Positions 46,203 through 54,477 of a DNA stretch of 64,000 bases are shown here, piece by piece. Location: assembly GCA_913061235.1 (NCBI GenBank), contig CAJXTB010000011.1:186001-250000 (forward strand), read 5' to 3'. This stretch comes from an uncultured Pseudomonadota bacterium (GTDB taxonomy: Bacteria; Myxococcota_A; UBA796; GCA-2862545). The position numbers and the translations under genes are program-made. The notes beneath the pieces were generated by a model that searched no databases, was not told the DNA's origin, and was given only the letters and a program-made list of their open reading frames with translations. Position 1 is the first letter of the stretch. Every line of letters starts with the position of its first letter.

Positions 46203-46883
46203 TTATTGGGGGGTACGCTCCGGAGGCCGTACCTGTTGCGTGCTTTCGAGGGTCGGCATGCTCGTTACGTTGGCGGTGCCGTCGGTCACGTCGGTGATGA
46301 GGACACGCGCACCTCGTCGAATTGCGGCGTGGTCTTGTGTACGGGCAGTCAGCTCAAGTTGTCCTTGCGGGTCGTCGATGACGATCTTGCCGATCTCACC
46401 CGGCGCAACGGGCAACAATACGCGTGCTTCACGGCCTACGAACTGCTTGAGGCCGACAGATGCGGTGACGGTGTTGACCTTGAGCTGCCGGAAGAACCAA
46501 GCGGCACCGAGACCGGCAACCGAACCGGTGAAGCAGGCGGCCGCGAGGGTGACCAACCAGGGGGCGAATGGGTGCAATACGGACCCGACGAGTCCGAATC
46601 CAGCGGCACCGAAGGTCCAGAATCGCATGCTCAGAAAGGGCAGCCACATGGCAGCGGTTGCAGCGTCGCTGGAGCCTGACAGGTCGAAGTCTTTGTCGAA
46701 TCCGCCGCCGCCGAAGTCCGCGTCTACGTCGACGTCCACATCGATGTCTGCGTCGACGTCGAAGTCCGCGTCTGCGCTCATGTCGAAGTCTTTGTCGAAG
46801 TCCCCGTCACCTCCTCCAAGAAGGATGGACACCCCGATGAGGATGCCTCCAAAGGCGAGAGCACCAATGTATAGACCAATCAC
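46203..46883 (-). CDS. NfeD-like membrane protein with Asp-rich loop
   Basis: The 226-residue protein has an N-terminal membrane helix (YIGALAFGGILIGVSILLGG), then an unusual loop of about 40 residues of alternating Asp with Phe, Val, Ala or Ile (FDVDADIDVDVDVDADF), two further membrane segments near residues 80-125, and a C-terminal OB-like domain (VGREARVLLPVAPGEIGKIV). Position and ending fit NfeD proteins that partner flotillins. The acidic loop is not part of the known family and could bind cations. It overlaps the DUF423 gene by four bases. Confidence 0.75.
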   Translation of the reverse strand: MIGLYIGALAFGGILIGVSILLGGGDGDFDKDFDMSADADFDVDADIDVDVDVDADFGGGGFDKDFDLSGSSDAATAAMWLPFLSMRFWTFGAAGFGLVGSVLHPFAPWLVTLAAACFTGSVAGLGAAWFFRQLKVNTVTASVGLKQFVGREARVLLPVAPGEIGKIVIDDPQGQLELTARTQDHAAIRRGARVLITDVTDGTANVTSMPTLESTQQVRPPERTPQ

Positions 46884-47266
46884 GTGGACTCCTGTGATGT
46901 GGATACGGCGTTGGCCTGTGATGATTGCACAGGGGAGAACGCGAGGAGTAGCCAGCCGGTGATGAAAGAGATGCCGCCGAACGGTGTAACGGCTCCGAGC
47001 ACTTGGATTTCTGTGAGTGTCATGGTGTAGAGCGAACCGCTAAACAGCACAATGCCCACCACGAAAGCCACGCCAGCCCACTTGGGACGGCCAGGGTGCA
47101 GTGCGACAAGGCCCAGCGCCAGCGCATGAACCATGTGGTACTGCGCGCCAGTTCGCCACCAGGCCAAGGCCTCTTCGGACACCATGTCTTTGACGGCGTG
47201 GGCTCCGAACGCCCCCATCATCACGCCCAAGGCGCCCATTACGCCTGCGACTCTCCAACGCGTCAT
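46880..47266 (-). CDS. DUF423 (YgdD-type) small membrane protein
   Basis: The 128-residue product (start ATG 47266 after a ggag) has four membrane helices and the DUF423 motifs GAFGAHAVKD, WRTGAQYHMVHALALG, LFSGSLYTMTLT and TPFGGISFITGWLLLAF. The function of the family is unknown. Its stop overlaps the NfeD-like gene start, so it leads the NfeD/flotillin transcript. The frame could extend 12 codons upstream. Confidence 0.9.
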   Translation of the reverse strand: MTRWRVAGVMGALGVMMGAFGAHAVKDMVSEEALAWWRTGAQYHMVHALALGLVALHPGRPKWAGVAFVVGIVLFSGSLYTMTLTEIQVLGAVTPFGGISFITGWLLLAFSPVQSSQANAVSTSQEST

Positions 47267-47307
47267 GCTGCACTCCGGTTTCACAGGGAATCGCTTATGC
47301 AAGGGAC

Positions 47308-47889
47308 GTGCGCAAGCGACTCGACCGAATCCATCTACTCTGCCAGCAGAACGTGCCTGGCCTGCGCTTGGTCAACAAGCAACACGTGTGGTGGATGCGG
47401 TGGCTCGGATGGGCCCTGAAACCCGTCGTTCCGGAGTTCTCGAGCCGGTTCACAACGGTCATTGGCAATACGGTCTATCTGCCGGATGATCCCGAGAACC
47501 TGTCGCCCAACATGCTGGCGTCAACGTTGGCCCATGAGCTTGTGCATCAGCTCGATCAGCAGCGCTACGGCGTTGTGTTCTATCTGACCTACGGCTTTGG
47601 CTTGCCGACCGGCCGGACGATGCGTGCCTACTGGGAGCGTCGTGCCTACGCGGTGGACCTGATGCTGGCCATGGAGGCCGGCGGGCCTGACAGTGTTCGC
47701 CGCACCGCCAACCGGCTGGTGGAGATATTCTGTGGTCCGTCGTACTTCTGGATGTGGTCCGGGCGCATGTCAGCGTCGGAATATTTGAGACCGGTTGTGG
47801 AAGATGTCCTCGATGGGACACTAAATACCCGTGAGCCGTATCGTTCAATCTTGGCCGCATGGCGTGGCGTAGACCCGGAGTTGTTGTGA
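47308..47889 (+). CDS. Predicted zinc-binding HELVH protein (metallopeptidase-like)
   Basis: The 193-residue protein starts at GTG 47308. It contains LASTLAHELVHQLDQQRYG near residue 75, an HExxH site followed by an Asp, as in gluzincin-type peptidases. Downstream WERRAYAVDLMLAM offers a possible third ligand (Glu). There is no signal peptide. I do not recognise the family beyond the motif. Its stop overlaps the start of galU (GTGA), so the two are coupled. Confidence 0.72.
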   Translation: MRKRLDRIHLLCQQNVPGLRLVNKQHVWWMRWLGWALKPVVPEFSSRFTTVIGNTVYLPDDPENLSPNMLASTLAHELVHQLDQQRYGVVFYLTYGFGLPTGRTMRAYWERRAYAVDLMLAMEAGGPDSVRRTANRLVEIFCGPSYFWMWSGRMSASEYLRPVVEDVLDGTLNTREPYRSILAAWRGVDPELL

Positions 47890-48734
47890 AAGGTGTCATT
47901 GTTGCCGCCGGCTATGGAACCCGATTCCTTCCCGTTACCCGCTGTATACCCAAAGAGATGCTGCCTCTCGTAGACCGGCCTAGTCTCGACTTTGTGGTGG
48001 ACGAGATGGTTCAAGCGGGCGTTACCAAGCTCCTTATCATCACCTCCCGTCGCAAAAAGGTGCTTGAAGACTGGTTTGACCGCGATGTCGAGCTGGACGA
48101 GGTCTTCCTGCGCGAAGGGGCGACCGCGAAGTACACCAAGGCTCGACCGCCCAATGTCGAGGTCGTGACCATGCGTCAGACCACCATGCGGGGCACGGGC
48201 CAAGCGATTCTTATGGCCAAGGACTTTGCCGCCGGAGACCCGATTGTCGTGGCCTACCCAGATGACCTGTTTCACGGTGAGAACTGCACCGCTCAGCTCA
48301 TCGCAGCCCACAAGCTGACCGGTCATTCGGTGCTCTCTGCCCATGATTTCTCAGGGCAGGACGTTTCTCGCTACGGCGTGCTCGATGCTGTTGGAGAGGG
48401 TCCGATTGTGCCCGTACGCGGCATTGTCGAGAAGCCCGCTGTGGGAGAAGAGCCGAGCCACTTGGTCTCGCTCGGACGGTACTTGTACACCGCAGACATC
48501 TTCCCGCTGCTTGAGGCCGGATGGGCCGCACACGGAGACGGCGAGTTCTTCCCGCAGGACGCCATCAACGTCCTCGCCGACCAAGGAAAGGTCGTCGCTC
48601 GGGTGGTGGACGCTGAGCGGTGGGACACGGGAACGCCGCTGGGTCTGCTCAAGGCCAACATCACCCACGCCCTGGAACGTGAAGACACGGGGCCAGGGTT
48701 GCGCGAGTGGCTTGCCTCCGAAGGTCTGGTCTAG
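47886..48734 (+). CDS. galU: UTP-glucose-1-phosphate uridylyltransferase
   Basis: GalU makes UDP-glucose from UTP and glucose 1-phosphate for cell-envelope glycans. The 282-residue product starts at GTG 47886 (VKGVIVAAGYGTRFLP) and has the nucleotide-binding loop GYGTRFLP with downstream PKEML, the sugar-site ELVxRYG-like SGQDVSRYGVL, GIVEKP and the late WDTGTPLGLLKAN. It overlaps the HELVH gene. Length matches bacterial GalU. Confidence 0.94.
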   Translation: MKGVIVAAGYGTRFLPVTRCIPKEMLPLVDRPSLDFVVDEMVQAGVTKLLIITSRRKKVLEDWFDRDVELDEVFLREGATAKYTKARPPNVEVVTMRQTTMRGTGQAILMAKDFAAGDPIVVAYPDDLFHGENCTAQLIAAHKLTGHSVLSAHDFSGQDVSRYGVLDAVGEGPIVPVRGIVEKPAVGEEPSHLVSLGRYLYTADIFPLLEAGWAAHGDGEFFPQDAINVLADQGKVVARVVDAERWDTGTPLGLLKANITHALEREDTGPGLREWLASEGLV

Positions 48735-48740
48735 GGACCT

Positions 48741-49880
48741 CTACGGCGCTGCGGGTGTCTCTTCGGCGGCGCCTTCTTCCCGGTTGGGGTCGAAGAGGAA
48801 GTAACCAACGGCCTTTGAGTCCAGCTCTGCGTAGTAGTCGTTGACCCAAAGGTGAACGCGACTACCCACGACTTCAGCGCCAATCGAGCTGGCGCCTGTG
48901 CCCAGATCCAACGAAAGCGGCAGTGGGTTGCCGGCGTACTTGGTCCAGAAGGAGCCATCCGGAGACGTTGCCATGGCTACGTGTGGCGACGTAGCGGTGA
49001 TGACGTTGCCTTGTCCGGTTGGTGTCCAGGACTCAAAGCCAATGTAGAACATGTAGAACTGGTCGTTGAACTCCACGACGTCTGCGGCAATGATTCCTGC
49101 TGCGTCGTACCAATCTCCTGCTTGTAGGGATGGGTTGGGCGAGAAGTTCCAGTCGGCGAGGCCCGTTCCGATAGCTGTGTACACGTCACACCGAGGATTG
49201 CCGAACACGCCGTTGAGTGGGTCAGATGCGGCGACGTAGCTGATGTAGCTGCCAGCACGCTTGGTGAGGTTGAGCGGCCAACACGGTGAAACGGACGCGG
49301 AGACGGCCGGGTCGTTGAAGTCGATGACGGGGTTGGACGGGTGCTTGCCCCAGCGAATACCGTCGTCTGATGTGGCCACGCCAATGCCCCATTGACCTGG
49401 GTCAAAGTCATTCTGGGGAAGGGTGATGCCCTGGTAGGTCATGACGTAGAGCGACTCGTCTTCGTCCCAGATCACCTGGAGAGCGTCCATGGCGTCTTGG
49501 TCCCAGGCGCCCGGGGTGGCTCGAATGAGTGGGTTGCCGGGGTGGGTGTCCCAGTTCGTGCCGTCACCGCTAATCGCGTAGCCAATCTCGTACGCAGCGC
49601 CGCTTGTGGCGTCCGCCGTGTACCACATCTGGTAGAACGGGTGGCCCGATACCTGAGTGGTGTGAAAGCCGATACTGCCGATATCTCCAGCCCATTCTTC
49701 GCCGGTCGACTGGAATACTGGGTTGCAGTCGTACTCCAAGAAGTCGCTGTCGCTCATCACAGTGAAGTCGCACTCGGTGATCTCGCCTGGGTCAATGTTG
49801 ACTTCGGCGGGGGTAATACCGGTTTCGTTGGTGCAAGCGGAAGCGGCAACGAGCAGTAGTAGAAGGCTATTCGTACGCAT
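48741..49880 (-). CDS. Lipoprotein with GH43/GH32-like five-bladed propeller
   Basis: The 379-residue lipoprotein (start ATG 49880, signal MRTNSLLLLLVAASAC) has repeating blades typical of glycoside-hydrolase propeller families (GHPFYQMWYTADATSG, YAISGDGTNWDTHPGNPLIR, IGVATSDDGIRWGKHPSNPV, VEFNDQFYMFYIGF, HVAMATSPDGSFWTKYAGNP). Such proteins act on arabinan-, fructan- or mannoside-type glycans, but I cannot place its three acidic catalytic residues. It overlaps the upstream small lipoprotein by 14 bases. A longer upstream frame without signal peptide is rejected. Confidence 0.78.
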   Translation of the reverse strand: MRTNSLLLLLVAASACTNETGITPAEVNIDPGEITECDFTVMSDSDFLEYDCNPVFQSTGEEWAGDIGSIGFHTTQVSGHPFYQMWYTADATSGAAYEIGYAISGDGTNWDTHPGNPLIRATPGAWDQDAMDALQVIWDEDESLYVMTYQGITLPQNDFDPGQWGIGVATSDDGIRWGKHPSNPVIDFNDPAVSASVSPCWPLNLTKRAGSYISYVAASDPLNGVFGNPRCDVYTAIGTGLADWNFSPNPSLQAGDWYDAAGIIAADVVEFNDQFYMFYIGFESWTPTGQGNVITATSPHVAMATSPDGSFWTKYAGNPLPLSLDLGTGASSIGAEVVGSRVHLWVNDYYAELDSKAVGYFLFDPNREEGAAEETPAAP

Positions 49881-50136
49881 GTTCGCACTCCACAATGGCG
49901 AAGGTGTTGCACTCGGCTTCGGCGACGCAGTCTTTCTGGCCGTCAACGTCGCGGCCGTTCGTCGAATCGAACTCACAGCCTTGTAGGCAGGAATCCATGG
50001 ACGGGAAGGCGGCATAGCTACAGGTGCTGACGAGCTCGTCGCACATCTCTCCGCATGGGGTCGGGGGCACCGTGCTGGACGCACAGGCCGCAAGGGCTAG
50101 CGGAACAAACAGCAAGGTGAGGCGGGCGATGTGCAT
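49867..50136 (-). CDS. Small cysteine-rich lipoprotein
   Basis: The 89-residue product (start ATG 50136) has a lipoprotein signal (MHIARLTLLFVPLALAAC) and eight more cysteines spaced like small secreted disulfide proteins (CGEMCDELVSTCSYAAF, CLQGCEFD, CVAEAECNTF). Its 3' end overlaps the propeller lipoprotein gene, suggesting a shared complex. I recognise no named family. Confidence 0.7.
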   Translation of the reverse strand: MHIARLTLLFVPLALAACASSTVPPTPCGEMCDELVSTCSYAAFPSMDSCLQGCEFDSTNGRDVDGQKDCVAEAECNTFAIVECEHAYE

Positions 50137-50183
50137 ACAGTCTCCAGCAGAGCGAGCGAATCTAGCGTCACCGAGGCCGGCTG

Positions 50184-53100
50184 TCATCTACGTCTGCGGA
50201 ACCCTAGGGCGAGCAGTCCGGCAAATAGACCCCAAGAGGCAGGCGTAGCGGGCAGGGATGAGCAGCCAGCGCCCGTGACTCTTGATGCCGCAGCGTAGCC
50301 GTCGCAGTTCAGGTCCACACCGCCATTCGGTGTCTCGCTCGCCCCTGGATTGCGCTCGGGGTCAAGGTCGTCGCAGTCACCGGCTTGCACCACCCATTGG
50401 TCGCCGTCTTGGTCGTAGTCGTTGGCACCGTCGCAGTCTTGGTCGATTCCGTCGTACCAGATTTCTTCGGCGGCCGGCGAGATGTCGCTGTTGTCGTCGT
50501 CGCAGTCGTCTCCGCCGGCTTCCACCGCAATGAAGCCGTCTCCGTCAGCGTCCACCACATCTAGACCATCGCAGTCTTGGTCAATCTCGTCGTAGGGAAT
50601 CTCTTCTGCGGACGGGTTGATCTCGGAATTGTCATCGTCGCAGTCGTCTCCGCCCGCATGGATAGCCGCGAAACCGTCGCCATCCGCATCCACAAAGTCA
50701 TAGCCGCTGCAGTCTTGGTCGATTCCGTCGTTGGGTACTTCTTGCTGCTGTGGGAACACCGTGGCGTCCTGGTCGTTGCAGTCGTCGTCATCTGCAGGGG
50801 GCGCCGCTGGATGTGTGGTGAAGCCGTCGCCGTCTTGGTCGAAATCATTGGCGTCGTCGCAGTCTTGGTCGATTCCGTCGTACCAGACCTCTTGCGCGCC
50901 AACGAAGATGGCGGCGTCTTGGTCATTACAGTCTTCGCCGCCGACCCGTTGGATCTGTTGACCGTCGCCGTCTTGGTCGTAGTCGTCGGCCCCATCGCAG
51001 TCCTGGTCGATTCCGTCGTACCAGACCTCCTCCAAGAGCGGTGACCTGGCGCTGTCTTCGTCGTCACAGTCGGGGGCTGGGTCGTTGAGGGCCGACCCAT
51101 CGTTGTCTTGGTCGAAGTCGTTGGCGTTGTCGCAGTTTTGGTCGACGCCGTCGTACCAGATCTCATCCACGCCGGGATTGATGGCGGTGTTTAGGTCGTT
51201 GCAGTCGGTGGAGTCACCGACCGGGGACTGCGTAGGATAGCCGTCGTTGTCCTGGTCGTAGTCGTTCCGGCCGTCACAGTTCTGATCAATCCCGTCGTAC
51301 CAGACTTCCTGCGCCGTTGGGAAGATGGCACGGTCGGCGTCGTTGCAGTCGTTGCCGGCGACGACCCAGCGGGTCTGCTGACGACAGGAAGGTGCGCTGA
51401 TCAGGCCGCCAAAACCGTCATTGTCGGCGTCGTAGTAGTAGGTCTGCGCACCCTCTGGCACGGATGCGGTATCGATATCGTCGATAAGTCCGTTGCAGTT
51501 GTTGTCGACGCCGTTGCACGTCTCTATGGCCCCTGGGTAGACGTTCGCGTTGTCGTCGTTGCAGTCCATCGGGCGTGCGATGCCGTCAGCATCGATGTCG
51601 TTGAATGCTGAGGGGCCGACAACGCCGCCGGTGACGCCAATGACTCCGTTGTCACTGTCGAACACGGGGCTCTCGAAACCCGGGGCGAAGCTCCAGTCGA
51701 GACAGTCTTCGGTTCGGTCGTAGCCGAAGAGCAACGGCTCGCCTTCAAGCTCGTCATCTCCGTTGACGTTTCGCGCTTGGAAGACACCGCTGAAGGTTCG
51801 TTCGAGGGACGTCCACCACAAGTTGTAGTTGCTGTAGGCATCTAGGAAGGTGCCGGACGTGAAGATGGCACCATTCGTGGCGGGGGTCGGGGTGACGATG
51901 TTCGACTCGAACGCCATGTTGCCAGAGCGAAGAATCCCGACAGGACCGACGGCGGCAGCCGAATTGTCCACGAAGTTGTTGTTCTCCGCAGTGAAGTCGG
52001 CGCCCTCCACTAGAAATGCGCCTGCGGATGCCGCCGAGTTTTCAACCCACACGCTGTCGAACAGGTCGACGTTTTGGTCTTGGGTGTTGTAGGCCAGCGC
52101 ACCGCCGGCGCCTGCAGTGTTCCGGCAGAAGTACGAGTTGGAGATGCTCAGCGAGCCGGCCTGGCCAGCGGCGAGCTCTCCACGTAGGGCACCTCCGCCC
52201 GATGTGGGTTGGGTGCTCTGGTTATGGAGGAAGCTACTCCCAAAGATGGCGAGATGTTCAATGCCTCGCGTGCTCACGGCGCCGCCGCCAGAGACCGAGC
52301 TGTTGTCTTGGAAACGGCTGTCAGTGATGCTGAGCTGTGCATCTGACACGTCGGAGATCATGCGAATCGCGCCTCCGAGTCCGTCGCTCGTGTTCTGGGT
52401 GAACACAGTGCCTTTGACGTTGGTCATCGCGTCCGGTTGATGGGTAACGAAGAGGGCGCCTGCGGCATTGGTTGCGGCATTCTGGCGGAAGAAACTTTCA
52501 TTGAGCGCGATGGAACTGCCTTCGAACCACACCGCACCTCCAGTATCGGCAGAGCCATTGGCGAACAGCGTGTGGGTGGCGATTAGTTGCCCGCCGTTGG
52601 CATACACGTGACCACCGAAACCGGCAGAGTTTCCCATGAACTGATCGTGGGACGTTGCCAGGTCGCAGCGTTCGGCACCGATTGCGCCACCGAACCCAAG
52701 CGTGTCTGTCGCAGGGTCCTGCGCCCGATTGTCCGAGAAGAGTGTGTAGGTGGATTGAACCACTGAGTTCAGACAGCGAATAGCGCCGCCGAAAGAGGCG
52801 GAGTTGCCCGTGAACTGGCTGTCCAACAGCACAACAGTGCTGCGACTCGAGTCAATTGCGCCGCCAGAATCTGCTGATAAGCCAGAAAAGTGGCTGCCTT
52901 TGATGGTGACGGTTGAGTCGGTCAACCAGGCAGCCGCACCCGTCAGAGACGACGTGTGCGTACTCACTTGAACATCCTGTAGACGGACACTTGCGTTGGA
53001 GACCTGGAGTCCCCGTGATGCAGCGACCGTTGGTGTGTCAGCCGGTGGGGGATTGCCGGTTCCATCCCATGGGTGAATGGAAAACCCGTCGATCAGGGTG

Positions 53101-53405
53101 CTGTCACCGTTGGTGATGGTGATGACGTTGGTTGTGGTGCCGTACCAATGCGTCACTCCGGACCCGCCGGTGCTGCGGATCTGGCGGCTCGCGGCCATGG
53201 TTATGGACTCGTAGTAGTCTCCGGGTGCCACCCACACCGTGTCTTCGGGACCTGCGGCAGCCACGCCAGCACCAATGGTGGTGTGGTCGCAGCTAGGGCA
53301 AACGTCAACATCTGCGGCACGCGCCGACAGGGGCATGACAATGAGACTGAGCGACCCCGCAATCCAGTGGGTGCGCGGGTGCTCGAGAATTGGCAGACTG
53401 AGCAT
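50184..53405 (-). CDS. Giant secreted parallel beta-helix protein with MopE repeats and MYXO-CTERM
   Basis: The 1073-residue product (start ATG 53405) has a signal peptide (HWIAGSLSLIVMPLSARA), a right-handed parallel beta-helix of about 550 residues (FSGLSADSGGAIDSSRSTVV, TGNSASFGGAIRCLNSVVQS) as in polymorphic outer-membrane or adhesin repeats, then about nine MopE-type metal-binding repeats (DQDGDGFTT, DCNDQDATVFPQQQEV, DGIDQDCSGYD) and a MYXO-CTERM tail (GAGCSSLPATPASWG, hydrophobic stretch, FRRRR). It should be anchored or released at the outer surface, binding several metal ions. The MopE units are nearly repeated at DNA level between 50300 and 51350. Confidence 0.86.
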   Translation of the reverse strand: MLSLPILEHPRTHWIAGSLSLIVMPLSARAADVDVCPSCDHTTIGAGVAAAGPEDTVWVAPGDYYESITMAASRQIRSTGGSGVTHWYGTTTNVITITNGDSTLIDGFSIHPWDGTGNPPPADTPTVAASRGLQVSNASVRLQDVQVSTHTSSLTGAAAWLTDSTVTIKGSHFSGLSADSGGAIDSSRSTVVLLDSQFTGNSASFGGAIRCLNSVVQSTYTLFSDNRAQDPATDTLGFGGAIGAERCDLATSHDQFMGNSAGFGGHVYANGGQLIATHTLFANGSADTGGAVWFEGSSIALNESFFRQNAATNAAGALFVTHQPDAMTNVKGTVFTQNTSDGLGGAIRMISDVSDAQLSITDSRFQDNSSVSGGGAVSTRGIEHLAIFGSSFLHNQSTQPTSGGGALRGELAAGQAGSLSISNSYFCRNTAGAGGALAYNTQDQNVDLFDSVWVENSAASAGAFLVEGADFTAENNNFVDNSAAAVGPVGILRSGNMAFESNIVTPTPATNGAIFTSGTFLDAYSNYNLWWTSLERTFSGVFQARNVNGDDELEGEPLLFGYDRTEDCLDWSFAPGFESPVFDSDNGVIGVTGGVVGPSAFNDIDADGIARPMDCNDDNANVYPGAIETCNGVDNNCNGLIDDIDTASVPEGAQTYYYDADNDGFGGLISAPSCRQQTRWVVAGNDCNDADRAIFPTAQEVWYDGIDQNCDGRNDYDQDNDGYPTQSPVGDSTDCNDLNTAINPGVDEIWYDGVDQNCDNANDFDQDNDGSALNDPAPDCDDEDSARSPLLEEVWYDGIDQDCDGADDYDQDGDGQQIQRVGGEDCNDQDAAIFVGAQEVWYDGIDQDCDDANDFDQDGDGFTTHPAAPPADDDDCNDQDATVFPQQQEVPNDGIDQDCSGYDFVDADGDGFAAIHAGGDDCDDDNSEINPSAEEIPYDEIDQDCDGLDVVDADGDGFIAVEAGGDDCDDDNSDISPAAEEIWYDGIDQDCDGANDYDQDGDQWVVQAGDCDDLDPERNPGASETPNGGVDLNCDGYAAASRVTGAGCSSLPATPASWGLFAGLLALGFRRRR

Positions 53406-53781
53406 GAGAGCAGAGTAGCGCCTGAGTCCGGCTGCTGTTCGTTCTAGATCCGCTTGCCTGGAATCACCGCGTGTTTGCCCCACTCAATCGGTTGACGGTT
53501 TGAGGTATGGGCGTTTGGCGAAACCTTACTGAGTCCCCTCGTTGGGTTTGCATGGGGGGTGTGCGACCGGTGTCGTCGACCCGACGCGGTGCGTTGCCTC
53601 CCTGGCAATGATCGTTTTCGGCCGGTCGGTGTGGTGAGATGGTGCGCGCGCGGATTGTGGCCTGCGGATGTGCAGCGGTTCGCGTGCTGGCAAACACCCT
53701 GCGGCTCAACTCCTTTGCACACCGAAGCGCGGACCGGCATGACCGGTGTTACCGTGCGGCCAGGGTACGGAGGACCGGAGC
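53406..53781. other. Divergent intergenic region without a gene
   Basis: These 376 bases lie between the giant beta-helix gene and the lipoprotein gene at 53782. I see no convincing coding frame, tRNA or repeat. It must hold both promoters, but no consensus boxes stand out; gaccggcatgaccggtgt near 53733 contains a short ACCGG/CCGGT dyad. Confidence 0.5.
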
Positions 53782-54429
53782 ATGAAGATGGCGCCTTGGA
53801 TTGGCTTATCGGTGGCATTGTTCGCGGCTGGTTGCAGCAAAGAACTCAACCCGGACTCTGGTGATGACGGTCCTGGTACGGGCATAGTGGATGGCACGGA
53901 AGACGAAGACACCAGCGATGATGTCGACACGGACCCGATAGATGACGCCCTCGTGAACTGCCGGTCAGAGTACGACACGCCAGAACCGGGCGGCGTGCCT
54001 GGCTTCGGAGAATGTACAACCGACCAGATCTACTGTGGTGACTTCATCCAAGCGACCACCGTTGGTGGGTCGACTCACTACGACACAGAGCACTACCTAG
54101 CGGCAACCTTCGCGACTGGGTCTGAGAACTGGGACGCCCCTGAGCGCGTGTACAGCCTGCGGCAACCCGTCGGGCAGTCCATGCGGGTGACCTTCTACGG
54201 TCCATGTGCAGATATGGGCATTGGAGTTTGCTCTGGATGGGATTGTGATGAGCCGGAGGAAGTGCGGTCTGGCGACTGTTCGTCCTTGGGTACAATCGAC
54301 TCAGACGGGGGGATGTACCGCGACTACCCGTCCACGACCTCGGGTGTTCGCGAGTTTGAGCTTGTTGTAGATGGCCGAGACGGTGCCCAGGGCAACTTCG
54401 GTCTGCGCGTAGAGTGCTTCGGGGGCTGA
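53782..54429 (+). CDS. Lipoprotein with acidic linker and PPC-like domain
   Basis: The 215-residue lipoprotein (ATG 53782, signal MKMAPWIGLSVALFAAGC) has an acidic linker of about 35 residues (DGTEDEDTSDDVDTDPIDD) and a compact domain with paired cysteines (VNCRSEYDT, ECTTDQIYCGDF, CADMGIGVCSGWDCDEPEEV, SGDCSSLG). The last part, REFELVVDGRDGAQGNFGLR, is like the closing strands of PPC-type pre-peptidase domains. I do not know its function. Linkers of this kind recur in other lipoproteins of the window. Confidence 0.75.
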   Translation: MKMAPWIGLSVALFAAGCSKELNPDSGDDGPGTGIVDGTEDEDTSDDVDTDPIDDALVNCRSEYDTPEPGGVPGFGECTTDQIYCGDFIQATTVGGSTHYDTEHYLAATFATGSENWDAPERVYSLRQPVGQSMRVTFYGPCADMGIGVCSGWDCDEPEEVRSGDCSSLGTIDSDGGMYRDYPSTTSGVREFELVVDGRDGAQGNFGLRVECFGG

Positions 54430-54477
54430 CATCACCTGTCACTGACTCCCATCCGCCTCGCGTGGTAGATGGGCGGC

